24,681 bases of DNA from an uncultured Eggerthellaceae bacterium (GCA_934631995.1 CAKTYF010000018.1:1-24681), one strand, 5' to 3'. Positions 15,389 through 22,893 are shown, numbered from the stretch's first letter. A program made the numbers and translations. Notes: generated by a model from the letters alone, not told the origin.

Positions 15389-16213
15389 CTATTTGCCGCT
15401 TGCATCCTTCTTGCGTTGATACAGAATGTTGTTCGTTTCAAGCCAGCTTTCCGGCGTGCCCGTGTCGAAGCCATCCGCGGGGTCAATAACCAGCGCATAC
15501 ATTTCTTCTTCCTTCAAAACGGCATCCAACGCATCGGTCAGCTGAATCTCACCGCCCGTGGTGGGTTTCGCCTGAGCCAACAGCTCCATCACGCGCGCAG
15601 AAAGCAGATAGCGACCGAAAACCGCCAGATTGCTGGGAGCATCTTCCAGCTTGGGCTTTTCCACCAGGCGCTCAACCTTCCATTCATCTTCGCCTACTTT
15701 TTCGCCCGCAATAATGCCGAAACGGCTCACTTGATCATCGGGAACGGGAACCACGGCGATAACGCTAGCTCCGCCATGAGCTGCGGAGATTTCCTGCATG
15801 CGAGGCAGCATGTTGTTGCCCGGCACAATCACATCGCCCAGCAACACGAAAAACGGCTCGTCGCCCGTTTTTTCCGCCGCACAATGCACGGCGTGGCCCA
15901 AACCAAGCGGCTCGTCCTGGTACACGTAGCTCACGTTAAGATCGCCCGCATGCTCCACCGCATTAGCGTATGCATCTTTACCCACGCTGCGCAAGTGCTC
16001 CACCAAGACGGGGTTGGGCGTGAAATGCTCTTCGATGGCTTTTTTCTCGCGGCTGTTAATGATAACAACCTCGTCGGCGGCGGAAGCAAGACCCTCCTCA
16101 ACGACGTACTGGATAACCGGCCGATCAACCACAAGCAGCATTTCTTTAGGAACAGCTTTCGTGGCGGGAAGGAATCGAGTACCCAAACCAGCAGCGGGAA
16201 TAAGCGCTTTCAT
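15389..16213 (-). CDS. galU: UTP-glucose-1-phosphate uridylyltransferase
   Basis: 274 residues, typical GalU length. It makes UDP-glucose from UTP and glucose-1-phosphate, a precursor for wall and capsule glycans. Seen: the nucleotide-binding loop AAGLGTRFLPATKAVPKEML (7-26), VDRPVIQYVVEE, the LGHAVHCA and FFVLLGDVI segments, the VEKPKLEDAPSNLAVFGRY stretch with the catalytic-site VEKP, and GGEIQLTDAL. ATG at 16213 follows GAAAGGAT at 7 bases; the frame runs further upstream without support. TATACT (minus, 16274-16279) is a plausible -10. It is monocistronic and could serve the glycosyltransferase fusion at the left of the window. Confidence 0.96.
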   Translation of the reverse strand: MKALIPAAGLGTRFLPATKAVPKEMLLVVDRPVIQYVVEEGLASAADEVVIINSREKKAIEEHFTPNPVLVEHLRSVGKDAYANAVEHAGDLNVSYVYQDEPLGLGHAVHCAAEKTGDEPFFVLLGDVIVPGNNMLPRMQEISAAHGGASVIAVVPVPDDQVSRFGIIAGEKVGEDEWKVERLVEKPKLEDAPSNLAVFGRYLLSARVMELLAQAKPTTGGEIQLTDALDAVLKEEEMYALVIDPADGFDTGTPESWLETNNILYQRKKDASGK

Positions 16214-16273
16214 AAGAATCCTTTCGAAGCGACGCGCAATGCGCGAAACCATTTGTGCGAATCTTGTCGTTTC

Positions 16274-16279
16274 AGTATA
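16274..16279 (-). promoter_or_regulatory. -10 box for galU
   Basis: TATACT on the minus strand, 60 bases before the galU ATG. No good -35 box at the right spacing. Confidence 0.35.
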
Positions 16280-16298
16280 ACCTCTTTCAGATTTTGAT

Positions 16299-16327
16299 TT
16301 GACAAATGCGCCAAGGAAAGGCAAAAT
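16299..16327 (+). promoter_or_regulatory. tRNA-Ala promoter
   Basis: A perfect TTGACA (16299-16304) and CAAAAT (16322-16327) with 17 bases between. Transcription would start around 16334, 20 bases before the tRNA. Confidence 0.55.
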
Positions 16328-16353
16328 AATCTGCGCACTAAATAAGTGCCCAT

Positions 16354-16429
16354 GGGGATGTAGCTCAGCTGGTAGAGCATTACGTTCGCAACGTAGGGGT
16401 CAGGGGTTCGAGTCCCCCCATCTCCACCA
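16354..16429 (+). tRNA. tRNA-Ala (anticodon CGC)
   Basis: 76 bases folding as a cloverleaf. The acceptor GGGGATG pairs with CATCTCC, including the G3-U70 wobble that marks alanine tRNAs. D-arm GCTC/GAGC; anticodon stem TTACG/CGTAG with loop TTCGCAA, anticodon CGC; T-arm AGGGG-TTCGAGT-CCCCC with an A49-C65 mismatch. Discriminator A, and CCA encoded (16427-16429). Confidence 0.96.
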
Positions 16430-16592
16430 TGAATGTCAGGCAGGTCCGGAAACGGGCCTGCTTTTTTGTTCCCGCGGGTCAGCAAGGGGGCTCGAACCCC
16501 GCGAGAGGAATCGCCGTCAAGAAAACGTGCCGGTGACACGTTTTTAGGCGATTCTAAGGAGCGCGCAAGCGCGACGTAGTCAGACGCGAGCG
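16408..16592 (+). repeat. Direct repeat copy 1: tRNA 3' end plus flank
   Basis: First copy of a ~185-bp direct repeat. It starts in the T-loop, covers the last 22 bases of the tRNA, its terminator, a second hairpin (GAATCGCC 16508-16515 with GGCGATTC 16547-16554, nested AAAACGTG/CACGTTTT) and a GCGC-rich segment. Confidence 0.9.
16438..16467 (+). terminator. tRNA-Ala terminator
   Basis: GCAGGTCCG (16440-16448) pairs with CGGGCCTGC (16453-16461), one G-U pair, around a GAAA tetraloop; six Ts follow. Confidence 0.9.
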
Positions 16593-16607
16593 AAGCGAAG
16601 CGGCTGG

Positions 16608-16791
16608 TCGAGTCCCCCCATCTCCACCATGAATGTCAGGCAGGTTCGGAAACGGGCCTGCTTTTTTGTTCCCGCAGGTCGCAAGGGGGCTCGAACCCCG
16701 CGAGAGGAATCGCCGTCAAGAAAACGTGCCGGTGGCACGTTTTTAGGCGATTCTAAGGAGCGCGCAAGCGCGACGTAGTCAGACGCGAGCG
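16608..16791 (+). repeat. Direct repeat copy 2: tRNA 3' fragment and flank
   Basis: Second copy, offset by 200 bases from copy 1 and separated from it by 15 bases. It includes the last 22 bases of tRNA-Ala with CCA and the terminator (16640-16667), but no 5' part of a tRNA. I see four differences: C to T in the terminator stem (still pairing as G-U), GGG to AGG, one deleted base, and GTGACA to GTGGCA, which lengthens the inner hairpin. Confidence 0.9.
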
Positions 16792-16896
16792 CGACAAGAA
16801 TCAAAAACCAGCAAACCACACATCAGATTGGCTGAAGGTTCATAAAAATGCCTGGAAGCAATACATTTCACGGCATGTTGTTGGATTTTAGGGTCG

Positions 16897-17088
16897 AAAT
16901 TCGAAGTTATAGTAGGTTGGAAGTAGGTCAAGGCACAAAGGCGAACCTAGAGTTTCGATCAGATTCAATCAAGCATAATTCTGAACTGGTGTTTTTCTAT
17001 AACGCATTTTCTGGAGCTAATAAAAACGCCAAAAAATACCCCAATTTCCACCTTCGACCTACTTCCAACCTGCTACAACTTCGAATTT
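16897..17088. repeat. MITE-like element with ~36-bp inverted ends
   Basis: The left arm (16897-16933) and right arm (17051-17088) are near-perfect inverted repeats, beginning AAATTCGAAGTT and sharing AGGTTGGAAGTAGGTC, with about three differences. The ~117-base middle is AT-rich and has no convincing coding frame. The total is ~192 bp. No target-site duplication is evident. It lies between the tRNA repeat and the veg terminator. Confidence 0.7.
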
Positions 17089-17123
17089 GAAGCCCATTTT
17101 TCAACAACATGGACAACGCGCAC

Positions 17124-17162
17124 AAAAAAATGAGCGTCCCAAGAATGGGGCGCCCATTTTTT
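17124..17162 (-). terminator. Bidirectional terminator of veg
   Basis: A hairpin with an ATGAGCGTCCCA arm facing TGGGGCGCCCAT (one mismatch, one G-U pair), a 4-base AGAA loop, flanked by A7 on the left and T6 on the right. On the minus strand it is a strong terminator 20 bases beyond the veg stop. Confidence 0.85.
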
Positions 17163-17184
17163 CTTGTTGAAGAGTATCGAAACG

Positions 17185-17541
17185 TTAAAAAATAACGGTT
17201 TCTTCTTCTTTGTCCAGGTCGTCGTCGATAAGGGAGTCTTCGCCGTAGTCTTCTTCTTCATCTTCTACGACAAACGTTCCGAAAATCGGCTGTCCATTCT
17301 GCGAAAGTTTCACCATACCGGTCAAAATATCGGCAAACTGGAACGATTTGCGCGCAGTGCGACCACGCTTACGATCGATTTCCATAATGAACAAACGCGG
17401 ATGCACTTGAGTGAGCGTACCCTCACCCTCAACGATTTTCGAACGACCCATATTCTCGCGAACACCCAGACGTTGACCCACCAGAGCATTCAACGTATCA
17501 TGGATGGAGTCAATAATCAGTGCTTGCTTTTGCAGATCCAT
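17185..17541 (-). CDS. veg: Veg-family protein
   Basis: 118 residues of the Veg family (DUF1021). In Bacillus subtilis Veg is a small, highly expressed protein that promotes biofilm formation through the SinR pathway. Seen: IIDSIHDTLNALVGQRLGV near the N-terminus, then NMGRSKIVEGEGTLTQVHPRLF and the basic DRKRGRTARKSF stretch typical of the family, followed by a very acidic C-terminal tail rich in E and D that is longer than in B. subtilis Veg (about 86 residues). AAGGAT precedes the ATG. It lies behind rsmA, the same order as in Bacillus. The function here is by homology only. Confidence 0.85.
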   Translation of the reverse strand: MDLQKQALIIDSIHDTLNALVGQRLGVRENMGRSKIVEGEGTLTQVHPRLFIMEIDRKRGRTARKSFQFADILTGMVKLSQNGQPIFGTFVVEDEEEDYGEDSLIDDDLDKEEETVIF

Positions 17542-17575
17542 TCTCTATATCCTTGTGAAAAAACGTACAACAATG

Positions 17576-17603
17576 CAAATAAATAGTTTATCACGTTTGT
17601 CAA
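17576..17603 (-). promoter_or_regulatory. Candidate veg promoter
   Basis: A perfect TTGACA (minus strand, 17598-17603) with a weak TATTTG 16 bases on (17576-17581). It would give veg its own transcript apart from rsmA. Confidence 0.35.
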
Positions 17604-17684
17604 GTAGTTGGAAGCAGCTACTTTCTTAATGCACGTTTGCAACACATCTAGAGATACGAAGAGCCTCTGAGACACGTGCATACC

Positions 17685-17768
17685 TAACAGCACGAAAGAA
17701 ACCCTTGCGAAAGAGCGAGACACAGACGCAGAAACGCGACGCCGATTGCAACTTAACAGCACGAAAGA
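17685..17768. repeat. 15-bp direct repeat at the rsmA end
   Basis: TAACAGCACGAAAGA occurs at 17685-17699 and 17754-17768, 69 bases apart. The right copy covers the rsmA stop codon. The rest of the rsmA-veg gap shows only the veg promoter. Confidence 0.7.
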
Positions 17769-18733
17769 TACGCGCGCGCCAGCGCAATAAACTCCGCCTG
17801 AGACAACGTTTCCCCCCGTCGGCGCGCATCAATACCCGCCTGCTCAAACAATGCGGGAAGCTGCGCGGCAACACGCTTGCCCTGCTCCCCCTTGCCCGAG
17901 AAGAACGTCTTACAGGAATTCGAAAGCGTTTTTCGACGCGTGGCGAAAGCGGCGTCGGCCATAAGACACGCCGCGCGCACTTCTTCTGCTATTAAGGGAT
18001 TTCCCTGGTCATCGCAGCAATTACGACGGTCTAAGCGAATCACCGCCGAATCAACGCGCGGCGGCGGAAAGAAGTTACCCGGGCCTACCGGAAAACGCCC
18101 CGCAGGCTGCGCGTACAGCGAAAGCTTCACCGTGAACGCGCCATAATCTTTCACACCGGGCTGCGCCATCATGCGATCGGCCACCTCACGCTGCACCATG
18201 ACCGTCATGCTCTCCAACGCATCAAAACGCTGGAAGTAATCCAGCACCACCGTAGCCGCAACGGCGTACGGAAGATTTGCTACCAGCTTATTGGGGAAGC
18301 TGCGCGCGGAAGACGCCTGTTCCACCTGGGTGCTATCCGCATCATCTGCATCCGCATCCGCGCCCGCATAAACGCGCGCGAACGCACTTTCGACATCGGC
18401 TGCCGAAACGTTGAGCGCGTCGTTCTCAATAAGCGTGAATCGATTAGCCCAAGGAGCCGTTGTTTCAGCCAGAACCGCGGGCAAATCGGGGTCAAATTCA
18501 ATAGAAATCACCGAGCGCGCGTTTTGCAGCAACGCGACGGTAAGCGTGCCAATACCAGGACCGATTTCAAGAACGTCATCGGTTCCATCCAGTGCGGCAA
18601 GGTCTACGATTTTCTTCAGAATGTCGTCATTGACCAGGAAGTTTTGACCCAGAGCATGCTTTGTTGCCAACCCATGGCGCTCTAAAACCTTGCGTGTTTC
18701 ACCCACGCTTGCGTACTTCGAAAGCTTTGCCAT
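17753..18733 (-). CDS. rsmA: 16S rRNA dimethyladenosine transferase
   Basis: 326 residues; RsmA (KsgA) dimethylates two adjacent adenines near the 3' end of 16S rRNA late in 30S assembly. Seen: KHALGQNFL (25-33), the SAM-binding LEIGPGIGTLT (55-65), acidic IEFD (78-81), the ENDALN segment (103-108), and the catalytic NLPY (153-156); then FFPPPRVDSAVIRL and the C-terminal helical domain. It exceeds the common 260-290 residues, partly through an acidic low-complexity insert (about 121-145, AGADADADDADS) just before NLPY. The start lies 2 bases after the flavoprotein stop, with AGGAAA inside that gene's end, so translation is likely coupled. Confidence 0.97.
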   Translation of the reverse strand: MAKLSKYASVGETRKVLERHGLATKHALGQNFLVNDDILKKIVDLAALDGTDDVLEIGPGIGTLTVALLQNARSVISIEFDPDLPAVLAETTAPWANRFTLIENDALNVSAADVESAFARVYAGADADADDADSTQVEQASSARSFPNKLVANLPYAVAATVVLDYFQRFDALESMTVMVQREVADRMMAQPGVKDYGAFTVKLSLYAQPAGRFPVGPGNFFPPPRVDSAVIRLDRRNCCDDQGNPLIAEEVRAACLMADAAFATRRKTLSNSCKTFFSGKGEQGKRVAAQLPALFEQAGIDARRRGETLSQAEFIALARAYLSCC

Positions 18734-18735
18734 GA

Positions 18736-19692
18736 TTAGCGGTTTCCTGACTTTTTAGATGCTTGAGATGCCTTGGAGGAACCCTGCGACCTTTTACCTT
18801 GCTGTGGCTTTTTCGTTCCCGAAGGCTTCGAAGCGCCCGCGCCGCGCGAAGCTCCTTGCTGCGGCTTTCTGCCCCCCTGCTGCTTTGAGGAGCCCGCACC
18901 CCTTGATGCGCCTGCGCCCTTCGGTGCACCCTTCGACGCACCCTGCACGCTCAAAGTGACGCCCGGATTCTTCGACTTACCCGCGGCTTTCGGAACAGCA
19001 GCCTTCGGGGCGCCCGTCTGCGCCTTTGTCGCTGCGACAGGGGCTTTCACAGCTGCCTGCGCCCCCTCATCAACGGCCGCAACCGGAGCCAAGGATTCCT
19101 CCACGAGCGCATCAAGGTCCGAATCTCGATCAGAAACCTGCGCAGATGATTCAGGCCACGCGACCTCTATCAGCTGGGCGTCATCCAAAATCTCGCCCTT
19201 CGCGCTGATCTTTTCCACCCAGTTCAGCACGCGCTCAAGCTTGAACCCTGCGGTAAATGCCGCCGACTTCACTGTTACCACCAGCGGATCGAACCCAAAC
19301 GGGTCGTGACCTTCGCCAATAACGTGCAACGTTGCCGGACGCAACTCTCCATGGCGCTCATCCGTCCAAAAATACGGCTGCAAGCGATCAAGAAACGCCT
19401 TCAACGTGGCTGGCGCGCTCGCAAAATACACTGGGGAAACAATCGTCAGCTCATCGGCGTCATCAAGCACTTCGCGAATATCCATCATGTCATCTTCTAA
19501 ATGGCACGCATGACCTTCGCTTTTCATGCAAAAGTTGCAGCCCTCGCAAGGCAGCACCGTCAAGCTTGACAGCGGAATGAGCGAAACCTGATCATCGGGG
19601 CATTCCTCAATGCACGCTTCGAAGAGTTCTTCGGCCAAAGCGGCGCTGCGCCCATTCGTGCGCGGAGACCCGACCACAATCACTCTGTTCAT
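18736..19692 (-). CDS. Iron-sulfur flavoprotein with basic low-complexity tail
   Basis: 318 residues. Residues 1-180 are a flavodoxin-like NADPH-dependent FMN reductase fold: VIVVGSPRTNGRSAALAEEL (FMN phosphate loop, 4-23), the compact cluster motif CX2CX2CX7C (C49, C52, C55, C63) known from iron-sulfur flavoproteins such as Methanosarcina Isf, and SPVYFASAPATLKAFLDRL (FMN ring contact). After ~190 it becomes Ala/Lys/Gly/Ser/Gln-rich with repeated GASRGAG and KKPQQG units and a strongly basic end. It probably transfers electrons; the tail suggests nucleic-acid or surface binding, which is inference. ATG at 19692 matches the family N-terminus; 19749 would add an unlikely basic leader. A -10 TATAAT lies at 19769-19774. 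Confidence 0.88.
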   Translation of the reverse strand: MNRVIVVGSPRTNGRSAALAEELFEACIEECPDDQVSLIPLSSLTVLPCEGCNFCMKSEGHACHLEDDMMDIREVLDDADELTIVSPVYFASAPATLKAFLDRLQPYFWTDERHGELRPATLHVIGEGHDPFGFDPLVVTVKSAAFTAGFKLERVLNWVEKISAKGEILDDAQLIEVAWPESSAQVSDRDSDLDALVEESLAPVAAVDEGAQAAVKAPVAATKAQTGAPKAAVPKAAGKSKNPGVTLSVQGASKGAPKGAGASRGAGSSKQQGGRKPQQGASRGAGASKPSGTKKPQQGKRSQGSSKASQASKKSGNR

Positions 19693-19768
19693 TTTCGTTT
19701 CCGCCCTTCTTCGTTTACGCGCATCCCCCGTGTGCGCCCTACTAAGCATCTACTGCATCATCGCAGCC

Positions 19769-19774
19769 ATTATA
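19769..19774 (-). promoter_or_regulatory. -10 box for the flavoprotein-rsmA operon
   Basis: A perfect TATAAT on the minus strand in GGGTATAATGG, about 75 bases before the flavoprotein ATG, with no clear -35. It would separate this pair from metG-tatD. Confidence 0.45.
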
Positions 19775-19879
19775 CCCGAATGACCTGCCCTTTTTTGCTG
19801 CATAAAAAATGCAACCGAGCCCGCCTTGAACCTCGTCTGAGCCCGTTTGGGCGCTTCCATCCGCGCCTTCCGAGCCGTG

Positions 19880-20818
19880 CTACGCCTCTTGCGCAAAACC
19901 GTAAAAACGCAGCGCATTGTTGTGAAGCGTGCGAAAGAAATCGGCTCGCTCCTGCGACGTTGCGCACCCGCGCTCGCGCGCCAGCGCATCTGCCGTAAAA
20001 ATCACATGATCCGCCCAGCACGTAATACCGCGCATGGGCTCGGGCGTCATGTACGGCGCATCTGTTTCCGTAAGAAGCCTGTTCAGCGGCACGTTTTTCG
20101 CCGCTTCACGCGTAAAATCGCTCTTTTTGAACGTTACCGGACCACCCAGGCCCACATAGCAATCGTGCTCAAGCCACGGCGCAAGGTCTTCCGGCCCCAA
20201 GTTAAAGCAATGCAGCAACGTGCCCGCCGAAGGGAACCCCTCTTCAAGCAGCACGCGCAACGCCACATCGTGCGCCTCGCGAATGTGCAGCACAACAGGA
20301 AGCCCCAGCTCATGCGCCAGGCGAAGCTGCTTGCGAAACACTTCTTCCTGCACATCGCGCGGCGACAAATCGTAATGGAAATCCAGCCCAATCTCACCAA
20401 TCGCACGCACCTGCGGGTCTTCAAGCGCTTGACGAAGCCGCTGCTCGGCGGCGGCGTCAAAGTCCTTCGCGTTATGCGGGTGACATCCCACGGCAAAGCA
20501 CACTTGGGGCAGCGGTCGCGTGCATCCAGGCGCAATCTCATCCCGCACGCGTGCGGCATCCCGCAACCAGGCGCGCACGTTTTCCCTGGTGCAAGGGTCG
20601 TCTTCCACAACATCTATCATGTTGCACACGAAATCAACCCCGTTTACCGCGCAGCGCGCAAACGCGAGCGCAGGATCGGGCAGCAAATGGGTGTGACAAT
20701 GCGTATCGGCAATAGCGCCTTCCATCAACGGCGCATCTACCAGGCGATACACGCCATGCTTGCGTCGCTGACGGAACAGCGCATCGTAAAAAATCTCTTC
20801 TTCAGTATCAAAAGGCAT
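19880..20818 (-). CDS. tatD: TatD-family metal-dependent hydrolase
   Basis: 312 residues from the preferred start; TatD enzymes are two-metal TIM-barrel nucleases (3'-5' exonuclease or DNase in tested members). Metal ligands are in place: DTHCHTH (38-44), GEIGLDFHYD, HIREAHD, LHCFNLG and TETDAPYMTPEPMRG. Family members are usually ~255-265 residues; the excess is mostly an N-terminal extension of about 37 residues before the first metal motif. No start has a strong ribosome-binding site: ATG 20818, GTG 20845 and ATG 20725 (which gives a normal-length protein) are all possible. It follows metG after about 60 bases, a widely conserved pairing. Confidence 0.93.
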   Translation of the reverse strand: MPFDTEEEIFYDALFRQRRKHGVYRLVDAPLMEGAIADTHCHTHLLPDPALAFARCAVNGVDFVCNMIDVVEDDPCTRENVRAWLRDAARVRDEIAPGCTRPLPQVCFAVGCHPHNAKDFDAAAEQRLRQALEDPQVRAIGEIGLDFHYDLSPRDVQEEVFRKQLRLAHELGLPVVLHIREAHDVALRVLLEEGFPSAGTLLHCFNLGPEDLAPWLEHDCYVGLGGPVTFKKSDFTREAAKNVPLNRLLTETDAPYMTPEPMRGITCWADHVIFTADALARERGCATSQERADFFRTLHNNALRFYGFAQEA

Positions 20819-20881
20819 AGCAGCAGCTCTCACAACGTATCGCACGTCTACGTGCCCATGCGCGCACCATCACGCGCGAAA

Positions 20882-22474
20882 CTACATGTTCAGCTCAATG
20901 GCGGCCTCGTCCAGGCGCGGGAACAACGCCTCGCCCTTCTCCACCGGATTGCCGGCCGTCAGCTGGCCCCACGCACTTGCCGCCTGGATATCCGTAATGG
21001 CCGTGATGTCGCCCAGGCCCAGGCGCTTATACACCTCGGCAGACGTGTTCGGCATGAACGGCGCCATGAACAGAGCGATAATGCGAATGGCTTCCAGCAA
21101 GTTGTACATAACGGCAGCAAGCTCGTCACGCTTTTCCGGGTCTTTTGCCATACGGAACGGTTCAGTTTCGTCGATATAGAGGTTCGCACGGTGCGCAAGC
21201 TCCTGAACTGCGGAAACAGCACCCGTGAAATCAACTTGCGTCATGCATTCGTCGAACTTGGCGTACAGCTCATCGGCAATTGCACGCAGCGGATTCTCCT
21301 GCACCAGCGCAGCAGCGCTTTCGGGAACAGCGGGCACCACGCAATTGAAATACTTCGAGTTCATGCCGGGAACGCGGCTGCACAAGTTGCCCCACGTATT
21401 CGCCAGGTCGGCGTTGTACACCTGCGTCATGCGCTCAATGGAAATGCCGCCGTCGGCGCCGAAACGCACGTCGGACAGGAAGTAATAGCGATACGCATCC
21501 ACGCCGTAAATTGCCACCAGATCAGCGGGTTTAATGCCGTTGCCCTTGGACTTCGACATCTTTTCGCCACCAACCATCAAAAATCCGTGGCCGAACACCG
21601 TGTGCGTAATGGGCATGCCAGCCGCCATGAGCATTGCCGGCCAAATAACGCAATGGAAGCGCGTGATGTCCTTGCCCACAAAGTGGTACTGCATGGGCCA
21701 GCGTGCCTCGAATTCGCCGGGGCGCGTGTCATCTTGGCCGTAGCCGATACCCGTCAAGTACGCCAGCAGCGCATCGGCCCACACGTAGGCAACATGCCCC
21801 TGGTCAAACGGCAGCGGAACGCCCCAGTCGAACGTAGAGCGACTGATCGACAGGTCCTTCAGACCACTTTTCACAAAGCTCACAATCTCGTTTTTGCGCG
21901 TCACGGGACGAATAAAATCGGGGTTTTCTTCGTAGAACTTCAGCAGCGGCTCAGCGAACTCGCTCAACTTGAAGAACCAGTTCTCTTCGCCACCTGCCTT
22001 CTGAACAGGTCGTTTGCAGTCGGGACACACAAATTCGCCGTTGTCGTTTTTCTCCAAATCGCTCTCGGCGTAATACGTTTCCTCGTGGACGCAATACCAA
22101 CCCTCGTAGGAGCCCTTGTACAGATAACCCTTCTCGTACAGATCGTTCCAAAACTTCTTCACCGATTCAGCGTGACGCGGCTCGGTGGTGCGCACGAAGT
22201 CGGTGTACGTGATATCAAGCATTTTCCATGCGTCACGGAAGGCCGGCTCCATGGAGTCGCACCATTCCTGCGGGGTCATGCCCTTGCTGGCGGCGGTATC
22301 GGCGACCTTCTGGCCGTGCTCGTCCATGCCGGTAACAAAAGCAACGTCGTAGCCGTTCATGCGCTGGTAGCGCGCCACGGCATCGGCGGCAATGGTGGTG
22401 TAAGCAGTGCCCAGATGAGGCGCGGCATTCACGTAATAGATAGGCGTCGTAAACGAATAGGTTCCCTTGGACAT
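20882..22474 (-). CDS. metG: Methionyl-tRNA synthetase, short form
   Basis: 530 residues; charges initiator and elongator tRNA-Met. Seen: TTPIYYVNAAPHLGTAY (9-25) with the HIGH equivalent HLGT, VTGMDEHGQKV, the knuckle region with CPDC, the WADALLAYLTG segment, KMSKSKGNGI (~305) and the anticodon-binding helical domain. It stops after that domain, so it lacks the C-terminal tRNA-binding (EMAP-like) dimerisation domain found in long forms. ATG at 22474 follows AAAGGAGGG at 6-7 bases; upstream in-frame codons are less likely. TATACT (minus, 22538-22543) is a plausible -10. No T-box features are seen in the leader. Confidence 0.98.
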   Translation of the reverse strand: MSKGTYSFTTPIYYVNAAPHLGTAYTTIAADAVARYQRMNGYDVAFVTGMDEHGQKVADTAASKGMTPQEWCDSMEPAFRDAWKMLDITYTDFVRTTEPRHAESVKKFWNDLYEKGYLYKGSYEGWYCVHEETYYAESDLEKNDNGEFVCPDCKRPVQKAGGEENWFFKLSEFAEPLLKFYEENPDFIRPVTRKNEIVSFVKSGLKDLSISRSTFDWGVPLPFDQGHVAYVWADALLAYLTGIGYGQDDTRPGEFEARWPMQYHFVGKDITRFHCVIWPAMLMAAGMPITHTVFGHGFLMVGGEKMSKSKGNGIKPADLVAIYGVDAYRYYFLSDVRFGADGGISIERMTQVYNADLANTWGNLCSRVPGMNSKYFNCVVPAVPESAAALVQENPLRAIADELYAKFDECMTQVDFTGAVSAVQELAHRANLYIDETEPFRMAKDPEKRDELAAVMYNLLEAIRIIALFMAPFMPNTSAEVYKRLGLGDITAITDIQAASAWGQLTAGNPVEKGEALFPRLDEAAIELNM

Positions 22475-22537
22475 ATGAGCCCTCCTTTGGGGAATGATAT
22501 TGGGGTACACGGTTCTTGCGTTTTTCTGTAACTAGAT

Positions 22538-22543
22538 AGTATA
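22538..22543 (-). promoter_or_regulatory. -10 box for metG-tatD
   Basis: TATACT on the minus strand, about 65 bases before the metG ATG; the -35 is not convincing. Confidence 0.35.
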
Positions 22544-22559
22544 TACCGAATCGCACCGA

Positions 22560-22811
22560 TTACCCCGCGCAACGTTGCATTTTCCCTGCCATGAGGGCAC
22601 GAGAAAGGGTGGAGAAGGGGCCGAAGGTGCTGGCAATGGCGCTGGCGATGACACGCAGGGGAACGAAGATGCCGGCGAAGACGAGCACGGGGGTTCGCAA
22701 CGACCGACCCGAGCCACCCGCAGCACAATGCCGCGGTACAACGGCGCAACACGTCTCCACAGCGCGCCGGCAGGATGCGGAAAACGCAACGGGCTGGATT
22801 GCGCACATCAA
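22560..22811 (-). CDS. Doubtful small membrane protein or remnant
   Basis: This frame in the 420-base gap between divergent metG and the deacetylase gene ends with a plausible hydrophobic helix (PVLVFAGIFVPLRVIASAIA) and FGPFSTLSRALMAGKM. The first half reads poorly and there is no Shine-Dalgarno before its TTG/ATG start. It may be a frameshifted remnant or chance. No other gene is seen in the gap. Confidence 0.2.
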   Translation of the reverse strand: MMCAIQPVAFSASCRRAVETCCAVVPRHCAAGGSGRSLRTPVLVFAGIFVPLRVIASAIASTFGPFSTLSRALMAGKMQRCAG

Positions 22812-22893
22812 AAGGCGCAGAAAGGGAACAGAACCGCACGCTTATGTGTAAATGCGGTAGAATGGCGGGGTGGTACAAAAGGAAGCGATAGCC

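Noticed and set aside
16608..16629. A second tRNA-Ala gene
   Set aside because: Only the last 22 bases of the tRNA are present; no acceptor 5' strand, D-arm or anticodon arm precedes it.
16848..17090. 80-codon ORF inside the inverted-repeat element
   Set aside because: No ribosome-binding site, product runs through both inverted arms, no recognisable domain.
19847..22531. 894-codon open frame on the plus strand
   Set aside because: It is antisense to tatD and metG, whose motifs are complete; composition is Arg/His-rich and typical of an antisense shadow.
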